A DNA stretch of 39,066 nucleotides from UBA3910 sp002391465 (GCA_030054835.1 JASGVS010000032.1:1-39066); one strand, 5' to 3'. Positions 30,236 through 38,074 are shown, counted from the stretch's first letter. A program made the numbers and translations. Notes: a model not told the origin generated them from the letters alone.

Positions 30236-31258
30236 TTGACTGCACCCACGTATTCACTAACACCCAAACAGCATCTCGAAAAATCATATTACAGTTCAGT
30301 GGAAGACTTGGCTGCCGAGGTTGTGGTTCAAACAGCAAAAATCTTTCACCCTATTATTTCCTCTACGCCGGAAGTATACACAGAGCAGGTTTGTTTAGAT
30401 TTGCTCCTGTTAGGCATCTACGCACGAAAGGGACTCAAGGCAGATGAGAAGCCCACTTTGGAGCATTTGGACTGTATTTTGGATCAGCTACAGCAATCAA
30501 GGGATCATACGTATCAAACGCAGAAGCTCCGTTTGTGGCAGCGGTTTATTCTCGAACAAACCCCATCTAATCGTACGCTCGTATGGCAGTTAGTCGACTA
30601 CGCCACAAACTGGTTTGCTGCCCGCTCTAGTGAGGTATTGGGGGTGTTTACTGCTCAGGTGAATGGATTTCTGGCCAACTTCGATGCATCAAATCGTTCG
30701 GACGCCCTTTTTTGCACCAGTTCAGTCCTCGAATACCACATCAACATGGTAGGAGCAGAGATTTTAAACAGGCTCTGGCAAAAGAGTTTTGCCGCCACTG
30801 AACAACGATTGCTGGTGCTTCCAGGCTGCCTGCGAGCTGCTCCTAGCTCGTGTACAGCAGAAAAGTGGATCTTAGGATTTAGATGCAACTACTGCAGTAA
30901 CGGTTGTCAAATCAGGGAGCTCAGCCAACTCGGCGCGGACTATTGCTTTCATGTAGCCTTTGCTAAGCACCAATCGTCTTTAGTTTCCCATGTGCAGGGT
31001 TTAAGTTCATTAGGCCAACATGGCAGCCTAGGAATTCTCGGTGTGGCCTGCGTTTTGTCTTTACTAGAAGGTGGCTATATGTTGGAGGCGCATATGGTGC
31101 TGGGACAATGTGTTCCCCTGGATTTTTGTGGCTGCAAAAATCATTGGCATGAAGACGGCCTTTTTGCCAGGGTAAGTGTGAAACGTGTGGTTGAAATAAT
31201 GATGAGAGCCGAATCTGAAACTAATGCTGACAGCATCGCAGTAACCTGGCCGGTTTGA
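30236..31258 (+). CDS. DUF116 family cysteine-rich protein
   Basis: This 340-residue protein has a helical N-terminal half (1-185) of unknown type and a C-terminal DUF116-like domain. Its signatures are LVLPGCLR (Cys198), Cys206, a FRCNYCSNGCQIREL cluster (Cys217, 220, 224), LGVACVLSLLEGG (Cys272) and QCVPLDFCGCKN (Cys292, 298, 300). The cysteines suggest a metal or Fe-S site. DUF116 proteins have no established reaction. I chose the TTG at 30236 because GAGGAGGAAG precedes it and because starting at 30182 would place the operator inside the coding region. Later genes (CPBP, GNAT) follow closely on the same strand. Confidence 0.78.
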   Translation: MTAPTYSLTPKQHLEKSYYSSVEDLAAEVVVQTAKIFHPIISSTPEVYTEQVCLDLLLLGIYARKGLKADEKPTLEHLDCILDQLQQSRDHTYQTQKLRLWQRFILEQTPSNRTLVWQLVDYATNWFAARSSEVLGVFTAQVNGFLANFDASNRSDALFCTSSVLEYHINMVGAEILNRLWQKSFAATEQRLLVLPGCLRAAPSSCTAEKWILGFRCNYCSNGCQIRELSQLGADYCFHVAFAKHQSSLVSHVQGLSSLGQHGSLGILGVACVLSLLEGGYMLEAHMVLGQCVPLDFCGCKNHWHEDGLFARVSVKRVVEIMMRAESETNADSIAVTWPV

Positions 31259-31305
31259 GGTAAGGTTGGGGACCTGTAGAATTGATTACGTTAAGGCGGG
31301 CTGAT

Positions 31306-32127
31306 ATGACTGGAAGAAAAGTGTTTACAGATGAAACTAAGTTATTCCTGATCTATACATTCTCTATATCGTGGTTTTTTTGGCTGATAATCATTATAGC
31401 TAATCGAGTCTTTGCTGCACTTTGGTATGGAGAACTCTTAACGTGGATACCGATGCTGATAGGTTCCCTTGGCCCGCCCATTGCTGCAGCCATGATTTAT
31501 CGACAGTCCAATAGGAGCTTTTCCTTAAAGCCATTTGTGAAGCTTGTCTTCAACAGAGATGTAGACAAGAGAGCATGGTTGTTCTTTGGGTTGTTTACTT
31601 GTTGGCGTTTTCTCATGGTTTGGTTTGCATTTGGTATTCAGGAGCCCATTTCTATTCTGTATATGCTTCTTAATCTACCTCTTTTCATCATTGGAGGGGG
31701 ATTTGAGGAGATAGGTTGGCGTGGATATCTGCAGCCCAAGTTAGAAAAGGAGACAGGCTATTTAGTTTCGGTGCTTATGGTGGGTGTCATTTGGAGTATA
31801 TGGCATTTGCCTTTATGGCTGATAAGCGGAACGGTACAGAGTGCTTTGCCTTTTGCAGCCTATACATTTCTAGCAATAATTTTGAGCTTCAGTTTCTCAG
31901 CTTTATATAAATATACACAGAATATTTTCTTGTGTATATTTAGCCATGCCTGGTTTAATGGCTGTATAGGGCTAGCAGTGTATATAAGCAGTGAAGGGTA
32001 TCTACAGCTCGACCTAACTTGGCGAGTTTATATGGTGTTGATTCTAGAATTAATTGTATCTGTCATCCTAGGAGCGAAGTATAAAGGGGTAGTGGAAAGA
32101 GATGATTATACAAGAAATAACGGATAA
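31306..32127 (+). CDS. CPBP family intramembrane metalloprotease
   Basis: This protein of about 273 residues has eight membrane segments and all CPBP/Abi motifs: GGGFEEIGWRGYLQP (motif 1, EExxxR) near residue 136, WSIWHLPLW (motif 2, His) and FSHAWFN (motif 3, His). The two Glu and two His form the metal site of Rce1-like proteases. Bacterial members are linked to bacteriocin immunity or peptide maturation. The ATG at 31306 is preceded by AAGGCGGG. The frame extends eight codons upstream without a better site. It follows the DUF116 gene by 47 bases and overlaps the next gene by 26 bases. Confidence 0.88.
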   Translation: MTGRKVFTDETKLFLIYTFSISWFFWLIIIIANRVFAALWYGELLTWIPMLIGSLGPPIAAAMIYRQSNRSFSLKPFVKLVFNRDVDKRAWLFFGLFTCWRFLMVWFAFGIQEPISILYMLLNLPLFIIGGGFEEIGWRGYLQPKLEKETGYLVSVLMVGVIWSIWHLPLWLISGTVQSALPFAAYTFLAIILSFSFSALYKYTQNIFLCIFSHAWFNGCIGLAVYISSEGYLQLDLTWRVYMVLILELIVSVILGAKYKGVVERDDYTRNNG

Positions 32128-32566
32128 GCAAGATAAGAAACAGATAGCGGCCAGTATCTTGGAAACGTTACCCAATTGGTTCGGGATACAAGAAGCTAGA
32201 CAAAGGTATATAAGTGAAAGCGGCAATTTACCATTTTTCGCAGCAATCGATCAATCAAGGCCAGTGGGTTTTTTGGCAATGGAAGAAACTAGTCAATATG
32301 CGACTGAGATTTATGTGATGGGGGTTCTTCCTGATCGTCACAATCAAGGGATTGGAACATCTTTACTAAACACAGTGATGCAGTGGGCTAAAGAAAAAGG
32401 ATATGAATTCCTACTGGTAAAGACGTTAGATGAATCTCACCCAGACATTTACTATGCGAAGACAAGAAAGTTTTATGCCTCAGTTGGGTTTAAACCCTTA
32501 GTGTGCTTACCCGAACTGTGGGGAAAAGAAAACCCATGTCTGATAATGATTCAACATATAGTTTAA
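32102..32566 (+). CDS. GNAT family N-acetyltransferase
   Basis: This 154-residue GNAT protein has the acetyl-CoA loop HNQGIG in VMGVLPDRHNQGIGTSLLNTVM, and a C-terminal YYAKTRKFYASVGFKPL strand with the conserved Tyr. It begins inside the CPBP gene (26-base overlap), so it is co-translated and is the last intact gene of the TetR-linked cluster. The acceptor is unknown. Acetylation of a small toxic molecule or a peptide would fit a protease/immunity context, but that is inference. Confidence 0.87.
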   Translation: MIIQEITDKQDKKQIAASILETLPNWFGIQEARQRYISESGNLPFFAAIDQSRPVGFLAMEETSQYATEIYVMGVLPDRHNQGIGTSLLNTVMQWAKEKGYEFLLVKTLDESHPDIYYAKTRKFYASVGFKPLVCLPELWGKENPCLIMIQHIV

Positions 32567-32608
32567 GGGAGGGAAGGTGCGAGCTGTGGACATTAGAAGC
32601 GTATCCAG

Positions 32609-32755
32609 ATGAACAAGCCTATTTTTGAAGATGTAGTGAACACATTCGGTGACGCGTACGCTCTCTTGGGTCATAATGGTTCGGGACAAACAACAACGTT
32701 GAGGTTGGGGTGGTTAGAACCTGATAGTGGTAGGATATCGGTTTTCGGAGGGTAG
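32609..32755 (+). pseudogene. 5' relic of an ABC transporter ATPase gene
   Basis: A 48-codon frame reads ...ALLGHNGSGQTTTLRLGWLE and then PDSGRISVFGG before a stop. This is the start of an ABC ATPase around Walker A, with the catalytic Lys changed to Gln (GSGQTT) and a shortened first strand. The signature, Walker B and everything after are missing. It cannot make a working ATPase and probably marks a lost exporter of the preceding cluster. Confidence 0.8.
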
Positions 32756-32789
32756 GATTGTTGTGAATCATCCCTCACTAAGTCAAAGT

Positions 32790-32832
32790 AAACCGAGCTG
32801 GGGCGCGTTACGCTGTCTAAGCTCGGTTTTCT
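32790..32832 (+). terminator. Intrinsic terminator after the ABC relic
   Basis: AACCGAGCT / AGCTCGGTT (9 bp, 20-base loop) is followed by TTCTCTC with a short T-run. It probably ends the DUF116-CPBP-GNAT transcript. Confidence 0.75.
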
Positions 32833-33177
32833 CTCGCTGTAGATAGATCAAAAAGAACATTAAAAAAATGGTTTTATTTTCCAAAGAATGGGAAGGAAAA
32901 TGGCGCTTTTGAGATAATTCTCTGAATAACATTTTTTGTGGCGCAGAACTTCAGGCCAACGACCAGGTGGCGGTGACGGTCTTGTCTGCCATGACTACAG
33001 TTCACTTTTGCGACCTTCTCCCATTTAACCTCCAGTGCGAAACTGCATAGCAGAGGCAATGATTCAACCCTCGCCTCACACCGGGCGGTCATTGAATCGA
33101 ATGAGTGGAGCAGGCAATGAGAACGGGGAGCCGTGCCAAAAAGTGTGGGCGAAATTCGCACCTATGGAGGGATGAAA
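32833..33177. other. Non-coding stretch with one inverted repeat
   Basis: I see no convincing gene in these 345 bases. An inverted repeat GATTCAA (33061-33067) / TTGAATC (33092-33098) brackets a GC-rich loop. The ribosome binding site GGAGGG of the next gene is at 33166-33171. Open frames on both strands lack starts with ribosome binding sites. Confidence 0.4.
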
Positions 33178-33714
33178 ATGAATTTAGAGGAACTCAGGTA
33201 TGATTGTGCGTTCAAACTGAAGAAGGGTCTACACTTCATCCTAGCCTCAATTGTTATTTGGTTTTTGATGCTGATTATCCACATGACGTCGTTACCCATA
33301 TCGACCAAGAACCTCTTCAGCTTTTTTGCCACCGCACCCTTGATGCCCCTGGCTTTTGCCATGTCAAAGGTAATCGGTGTTGATTTTCAGAACAAAGAAA
33401 ACCCCCTAAATGGTTTAGGAGTGCTCTTTTCGGTAAACCAGATGCTGTACTTACTAATTGCCATGTGGGTGTTTTCCGCTGTACCAGAAAAAATGCTGAT
33501 GGTTATGGCCATTATCTTCGGAGCCCATTTACTGCCCTTCAGTTGGCTGTATAAATCCATTTCCTACTTAGCATTTTCTATCCTCATACCATTTCTGGCA
33601 CTATTTATCGGCATCTATTTCCAACCTGTGGTGCTGGCCTTGGTTATGGTAGGCACAGAGATTGCGTTTAGTTTCTGCTTGGATGCTGAGAATAAGGCAT
33701 TGCGGAAGAATTAG
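33178..33714 (+). CDS. DUF7010-like membrane protein
   Basis: This 178-residue membrane protein has five or six hydrophobic segments and a conserved-looking middle: MSKVIGVDFQNKENPLNGLG and then VLFSVNQMLYLLIAMWVF, followed by FGAHLLPFSWLYKS. I recall this pattern from the uncharacterised DUF7010 family of Firmicutes. No function is known. I chose the ATG at 33178 because GGAGGG ends six bases before it. The ATG at 33172 touches that ribosome binding site. A fragment of another membrane protein follows directly. Confidence 0.72.
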   Translation: MNLEELRYDCAFKLKKGLHFILASIVIWFLMLIIHMTSLPISTKNLFSFFATAPLMPLAFAMSKVIGVDFQNKENPLNGLGVLFSVNQMLYLLIAMWVFSAVPEKMLMVMAIIFGAHLLPFSWLYKSISYLAFSILIPFLALFIGIYFQPVVLALVMVGTEIAFSFCLDAENKALRKN

Positions 33715-33751
33715 TGCAACGGCAAAATGTGCGAGAGTATCTTGTAGATGA

Positions 33752-33943
33752 ATTTGGACCAGTTATGCTGCCTTGATTAATCTGTATTTAGTCCACTGGC
33801 TGCTCAGCATCATTTGGGTACACCTAGATACACGGGCCAGGGAAATCTACCCTTGGAAATGGACGATATTCGCTGCCCTGGCCAACATTGTGGGTCTCAT
33901 TTGCTATGTAGCTGTGCGAAGGCGTGAAGATAAGGGCGCTTAG
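33752..33943 (+). pseudogene. C-terminal fragment of a small membrane protein
   Basis: An open frame without a proper start reads LYLVHWLLSIIWVHLDTRAR and later WKWTIFAALANIVGLICYVA before RRREDKGA and a stop. It has two membrane helices and a basic tail, which looks like the end of a real membrane protein. Upstream, frames are broken: another frame opens GTGCAACGG at 33715 and stops at 33777. The start is therefore lost or frameshifted. A strong terminator follows. The family is not recognised. Confidence 0.5.
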
Positions 33944-33964
33944 CACATAGAGACCGTTATTGAC

Positions 33965-33996
33965 ACTCCTGCCGTTCGGCAGGAGTTGTTCGTTTT
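33965..33996 (+). terminator. Intrinsic terminator
   Basis: ACTCCTGCC-GTTC-GGCAGGAGT, a perfect 9-bp stem with a tetraloop, is followed by TGTTCGTTTT. Confidence 0.88.
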
Positions 33997-34043
33997 AAAA
34001 ACGAATACACGGGTACGGCGTCCGCGTAGGGGGAGATGGTTAG

Positions 34044-35441
34044 ATGGGAAGAATCAAAGCTGTTAATCCGCGGCTGGCTACTACCGTAGGATGTTCCCTG
34101 TTTTTTGCTTACCTTTTGTCGTTTCTCTTCGAGGGGCAAGTGCTTTACAGTTTACTTAGATCGTTTGCGCTCGAGACGTCCGTATATCCCTTGCTTGCCA
34201 TGATTTCGCATCTATTTGGGCTTATATCCTGCGGCTATTTGGTAAAATCTCCAGGTACTGTGAGATATGTAATGATCGCTAGTATGGGATTGTGTCTGGC
34301 TGCCACTGCGTCCTTCTTCTTTCGTCCATCCCCTTTTTGGCTGGTGGGCTTGGTAGTCAGTGGGTATGCAAGCGGTTGTGTTGTGGCCTCATTGGGCTGC
34401 TTACTAAAAGCATTTACGCAAAAATGTGAGCGTCTCAAGACATGTGCTGATATCCTGATTTATTCCAACGTGGTAATGATTGCCATCAATGTGGTGGCTG
34501 TGAAAATCTCGCCAATTCTGGGACTTGTCTTGTCTGTGGCTTGTGTAGTGTTGGGTATTCTCCTTATCTGGACACTTCCTGTTCCTGAGAATGGGAACCA
34601 GACGGCACGTAAGCCGAATGAGAACATAAACCAGCCTTTATTATTGCTTGCCCTTTTCGTTTTGATTATTACAATCAACTCTGGGCTCATGTATCAGGTC
34701 ATTAACCCCGCCTTTGAGCATCTAACCGGACTGGTTAGCTGGTATTGGGCCATCCCTTACATTGCTGCTCTGATCGTGATGAGAAACCTGTCGCCCAGAG
34801 TTAAACACTCAGGGGCGCTGTATGTTGGGATGGCCATGATTATGGCCGCCTTTATAAGTTTTATGTTGCTTGGCCATAGTTCTTCTGATTACATCGTTGT
34901 CGATACCCTGATGCTTGGGGCCTGCGGCGTTTTTGATCTCTTTTGGTGGAGTATTCTAGCTGAAATGTTGGATTACGCAGATAGGCCCGTTAGGGTTTTC
35001 GGTTTTGGTCTTGCCGCCAATGTGCTTGGGGTGTTAGTGGGAGACGTATTGGGTAGGCGAATAGTCTCCTTGCGGATTTCCAATGCGGAAGTGACAGTGA
35101 TAGCCTTAACCATCGTTGCAGTGAGTGTGGGGCTGTTACCCGTGCTGGATCGCCTGCTTGCCAGGCTGCTGAAGAACCATGCTTATCTGGTGGTTTATGA
35201 TGGGATGAGTAAACCAGAAAAGGCAGCCGTTATTGCTCAAACTGCAGTCCTTGATCCCCTCACAGACAGGGAACAGGAGATACTGGAAGTATTGTTGGAT
35301 GGCAAGTCCAACCGTGAGATCGCTACAGCGCTGCTCATAAGTGAAAGCACTGTAAAAACCCATATCCGGAACATTTTTTCGAAATACGATGTGCGCAGTC
35401 GAGCGGAGTTGATCAGTACTGTGCTGAAGAATCAATTGTGA
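34044..35441 (+). CDS. Membrane-embedded LuxR-family regulator (12-TM sensor fused to HTH)
   Basis: This 465-residue protein has about twelve membrane segments (residues 10-385) resembling an MFS-type bundle, then a linker and a C-terminal LuxR HTH (about 402-462): LTDREQEILEVLLDGKSNRE followed by IATALLISESTVKTHIRNIF. Such one-component membrane LuxR proteins are common in Eggerthella-type Actinomycetota, where several are thought to sense small molecules and induce adjacent metabolic genes. Here it stands alone between two terminators, flanked by a membrane-protein fragment and a DUF3592 operon. Its ligand and target are unknown. ATG is preceded by GGGGGAGATGG. Confidence 0.87.
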   Translation: MGRIKAVNPRLATTVGCSLFFAYLLSFLFEGQVLYSLLRSFALETSVYPLLAMISHLFGLISCGYLVKSPGTVRYVMIASMGLCLAATASFFFRPSPFWLVGLVVSGYASGCVVASLGCLLKAFTQKCERLKTCADILIYSNVVMIAINVVAVKISPILGLVLSVACVVLGILLIWTLPVPENGNQTARKPNENINQPLLLLALFVLIITINSGLMYQVINPAFEHLTGLVSWYWAIPYIAALIVMRNLSPRVKHSGALYVGMAMIMAAFISFMLLGHSSSDYIVVDTLMLGACGVFDLFWWSILAEMLDYADRPVRVFGFGLAANVLGVLVGDVLGRRIVSLRISNAEVTVIALTIVAVSVGLLPVLDRLLARLLKNHAYLVVYDGMSKPEKAAVIAQTAVLDPLTDREQEILEVLLDGKSNREIATALLISESTVKTHIRNIFSKYDVRSRAELISTVLKNQL

Positions 35442-35482
35442 GTACGACTGTCAGAGCACAAAGCGAATAGCTGGTATTTAAG

Positions 35483-35516
35483 CGTCTCTCATACCAAAGT
35501 ATGAGAGACGTTTTTT
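35483..35516 (+). terminator. Terminator of the membrane LuxR gene
   Basis: CGTCTCTCATAC-CAAA-GTATGAGAGACG, a perfect 12-bp stem, is followed by six T, 41 bases after the stop. Confidence 0.95.
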
Positions 35517-35600
35517 CGTAATATCGACCAAACGGGGGATGGCACGTTCACTTTCATGGGTTACCCTTAGTGTAGAGATAAAGGAAGGGGAGATTTCGAT

Positions 35601-35684
35601 ATGGGAAAACGGTATTGGCTCGTCCCCGAGAATTTTGCCCACGGAAGGATATACCGCGGCCGGACCTATGATGATAGAGGTTAG
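35601..35684 (+). CDS. Possible 27-residue small ORF or remnant
   Basis: In the 331-base gap before the DUF3592 gene, an ATG preceded by AAGGAAGGGGAG opens 27 codons beginning MGKRYWLVPENFAHGRIYRG and rich in aromatic and basic residues. The ribosome binding site is good but no family is recognised. It may be a decayed gene start, since no frame continues it cleanly. Confidence 0.3.
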   Translation: MGKRYWLVPENFAHGRIYRGRTYDDRG

Positions 35685-35772
35685 GCATAGTCTTCGGGTG
35701 GACGTCTGACCGTACCAGCTGGTTCTTAGAATTTCGTTTTGCAAAGGGTCTTTAGTTGGGGGGCCAAGGCTT

Positions 35773-36258
35773 GTGAAGAAGAAGGTTAAGGCGAATGAGC
35801 GGATCAATCCTGTAATCGTGGCGATCATTGTTTTCGCCCTTTCGTATGTCCTTTACAACAGTGTCAGCATTATTGCCCTGGGCTTATTCGGCGAGACGAC
35901 AATTGGAACGCTGACCAGCTACAGCAACCGGATAGACGACACACGTGCACCAAGCAACGAATCTAGGACTGTGACCAAAGGCTATCGGTTTTCAGTGGAC
36001 GGAAGGGAGTATAAGGGTCATTCTACTTACAGGAGCGACGAAGCCTGGCCTAGTCTCAAGGGGGGCGAGAAGCGCACTGAACTCATCAGCTATCTTGCGT
36101 TTTTTCCTTGGGTAAGCAAACCAACCCATCTTGTAGATTTTGAAGTGTTGGGAGCTGCAGGAGTATTCCACTACGTCATATCTATCCTTGGTTCCATGGC
36201 GTTGTTCTGGCTGTTGAAACGGGAAATGAAGCGACAGCAAACCAAAAGCGGGGAGTGA
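35773..36258 (+). CDS. DUF3592-like two-TM membrane protein
   Basis: This 161-residue protein has a membrane segment near each end (PVIVAIIVFALSYVLYNSVSI and VFHYVISILGSMALFWLL). Between them is an extracytoplasmic beta-rich part, IGTLTSYSNRIDD, then KGYRFSVDGREYKGHSTYRS, then a loop ending FPWVSKPTHL. That layout matches DUF3592. Function unknown. GTG start, with GGGGGGCCAAGG upstream. It is the first of three closely spaced genes, 4 bases before the next. Confidence 0.75.
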   Translation: MKKKVKANERINPVIVAIIVFALSYVLYNSVSIIALGLFGETTIGTLTSYSNRIDDTRAPSNESRTVTKGYRFSVDGREYKGHSTYRSDEAWPSLKGGEKRTELISYLAFFPWVSKPTHLVDFEVLGAAGVFHYVISILGSMALFWLLKREMKRQQTKSGE

Positions 36259-36262
36259 TGAG

Positions 36263-36829
36263 ATGCATGAGGAGGGCTGGTCCCGTGTTGCCGATGCTCC
36301 GGAAATGTTGGAGACCATCCAAAGAAATAGAAGAACGTCCATCATCTGGACCTGGGTTTTCAGCCTGCTGTTTCCGGTAGGATTTCTCATTGCTGGGTTG
36401 TTCGGCGACGAGATGCCCCTCAATGAGGCGTTAATGGTAGGTTTCGGTTTGGGCCTTTTCATACTGGCCATTAACTTGTGGCGTTTCGCAAACACTAAAC
36501 GGCGAGCTTGGGATGGGGTAGTTGTGAAGAAGATGGAGAAAAGGCACTATAAACGCCACGACGATGGTTCCAGTCATGCATATATGGAGTACATTGTGTT
36601 GGTTGAGACCGAGCAGGGCAAAACAAAGCGGATCGTTGAGCGTAAGAGAGGTCGGGACATGTATGACTATTTGGTTGTTGGAGACCGTGTTCGCTATCAC
36701 CCTGCTCTAGAGACATATGAGAAGTACGATAAATCTAAGGATGAGGTGATCTACTGCAACGTCTGTCGGGGGAGAAATCCGATTAGTAAAGACCGCTGTG
36801 ATCGCTGCAACAATCTTCTGTTCAAATAA
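36263..36829 (+). CDS. Membrane protein with C-terminal zinc ribbon
   Basis: This 188-residue protein has two membrane segments (about 27-48 and 57-73). A soluble beta domain follows (RAWDGVVVKKMEKRHYKRHD, then YMEYIVLVETEQGKTKRIVE and VGDRVRYHPALETYEKYDKS). It ends in a CNVCRGRNPISKDRCDRC zinc-ribbon knuckle pair. The central part resembles the DUF3592/DUF7489-type fold of its upstream neighbour, so the two may be related or interact. It starts 4 bases after the DUF3592 gene and ends 18 bases before the secreted-protein gene. Function unknown. Confidence 0.72.
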   Translation: MHEEGWSRVADAPEMLETIQRNRRTSIIWTWVFSLLFPVGFLIAGLFGDEMPLNEALMVGFGLGLFILAINLWRFANTKRRAWDGVVVKKMEKRHYKRHDDGSSHAYMEYIVLVETEQGKTKRIVERKRGRDMYDYLVVGDRVRYHPALETYEKYDKSKDEVIYCNVCRGRNPISKDRCDRCNNLLFK

Positions 36830-36847
36830 GGAACTGGGGGAAGGACA

Positions 36848-38008
36848 ATGGGAAGAAACTTGGGAAAGATTTTGTTCCTCACTGCGTTGTTTTTGTTTGG
36901 CGCTGTCTGTGCGGCCCAGGGGCAGTCGCTTACGCAGTGGGCCATAACGGCCTCTGCAAGCAGTGAATATGGAAGTGGGGACTGGTCCGCGAAGCAGATG
37001 TTGGGCGAGCCCGATTTTTACCCCGATTATGGGGACAGCGGGCGTGCTTGGGCACCGGCCCATCAGAACGCTGGTTTGCAGTGGGTAGAACTTGGATTTG
37101 CCGAGGCCGTATATGTAGAAAGAGTGGACATCTACGAAACCTTTAACCCAGGGGCCATCGTAAAAGTAGAACTGGTGGATACCACAGGACGCTGGCACCT
37201 GATCTGGGAAGGTACAGAGGGACGTGGGGGAACCGCCGGCGCAAGGGTGTTTAGTGTGAAAAACGGCATCGTTACAGTACCCTGCGCCCGGGTGAGGATC
37301 ACAATTGACACGGACTCCGTTAGTGGTTGGAACGAGATCGACGCGGTTAGTATTACGGGCAGTTATACTTCTCCGTGGCCTCAAGCTCAAGGCGAGGTTA
37401 ACATGGTGATCCAGTGGGCAAGTGGAGCAAAAGCCAGCAGCCAATACCGACAGGACCGGTGGACTCCAGAGCACATGACTGGCAAACCGGATGTTTATCC
37501 CAAATATGGTGACTACGATAAGGCCTGGACTGCAGCTTACAGCGACAGCGGGGAAGAGTGGGTTGAACTCTTCTACGACGAGGCCGTGTATGTACAGCGC
37601 ATCGATGTGTATGAAACCCACAATCCAGGAGCTATCTTCAGGACAGAGATTATTGATGAAACGGGAAGGACCTACGTGATTTGGGAAGGCACGGCCCAAG
37701 CTGCTCCCCAGGAATCCCGTATCTTTTCCATCGATAATATCAAGGTGGACCTGCCTGCACGCCGTGTTCGGCTTGTGCTCCGAACTGACAAAGTGCCCGG
37801 TTTCAATGAAATCGATGCGGTATGCCTCATTGGTTCGCGTACAATGGTACGGGAGACCAGGACGCTAGATCCCGCTCAGCAGTTAGCAGCCATAATTCTC
37901 CGGTTTGGGAGATCTGTGGAGCGGGGCAGGGAAGAGAAGTTGGCGGATTCGGCATTTCTCCAAGAGCTGGAAGATATACTGAGGGAGCTTTCGCAGATCA
38001 GCTTCTAA
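36848..38008 (+). CDS. Secreted protein with two discoidin-like repeats
   Basis: This 386-residue protein has a signal peptide (GKILFLTALFLFGAVCAAQG). Two homologous beta-sandwich repeats follow (about 27-175 and 185-335), each with W-A-x-x-A-S-x-S-S-x-Y, GxPDxYPxYGD, WVELxFxEAVYVxRxDxYET, NPGAI, IWEGT and NEIDAV. This is a galactose-binding/discoidin-like pattern, likely binding sugars or cell-surface polymers. A C-terminal helical tail (RTLDPAQQLAAIILRFGRS onward) may be a coiled-coil or dimer segment. It is the last gene of a three-gene unit with two membrane proteins. ATG is preceded by GGGGGAAGGA. Ligand unknown. Confidence 0.8.
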   Translation: MGRNLGKILFLTALFLFGAVCAAQGQSLTQWAITASASSEYGSGDWSAKQMLGEPDFYPDYGDSGRAWAPAHQNAGLQWVELGFAEAVYVERVDIYETFNPGAIVKVELVDTTGRWHLIWEGTEGRGGTAGARVFSVKNGIVTVPCARVRITIDTDSVSGWNEIDAVSITGSYTSPWPQAQGEVNMVIQWASGAKASSQYRQDRWTPEHMTGKPDVYPKYGDYDKAWTAAYSDSGEEWVELFYDEAVYVQRIDVYETHNPGAIFRTEIIDETGRTYVIWEGTAQAAPQESRIFSIDNIKVDLPARRVRLVLRTDKVPGFNEIDAVCLIGSRTMVRETRTLDPAQQLAAIILRFGRSVERGREEKLADSAFLQELEDILRELSQISF

Positions 38009-38046
38009 GGAGAAATTATTAACAGCAAGGCCCAGAACTCGTGTTT

Positions 38047-38074
38047 ATAGGCCTGGCGGATCCGTCAGGCCTAT
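38047..38074. terminator. Hairpin between convergent genes
   Basis: ATAGGCCTG / CAGGCCTAT with an inner GCGG/CCGT extension makes a stem of about 12 bp between the secreted-protein gene and the NUDIX gene. Neither side has a good T-run, so termination may be weak. Confidence 0.5.

Noticed and set aside
32874..33161. 95-codon minus-strand frame with many basic and cysteine residues (SHGRQDRHRHLVVG)
   Set aside because: No ribosome binding site, no recognised family, and it overlaps the leader and ribosome binding site of the next gene. Treated as chance.
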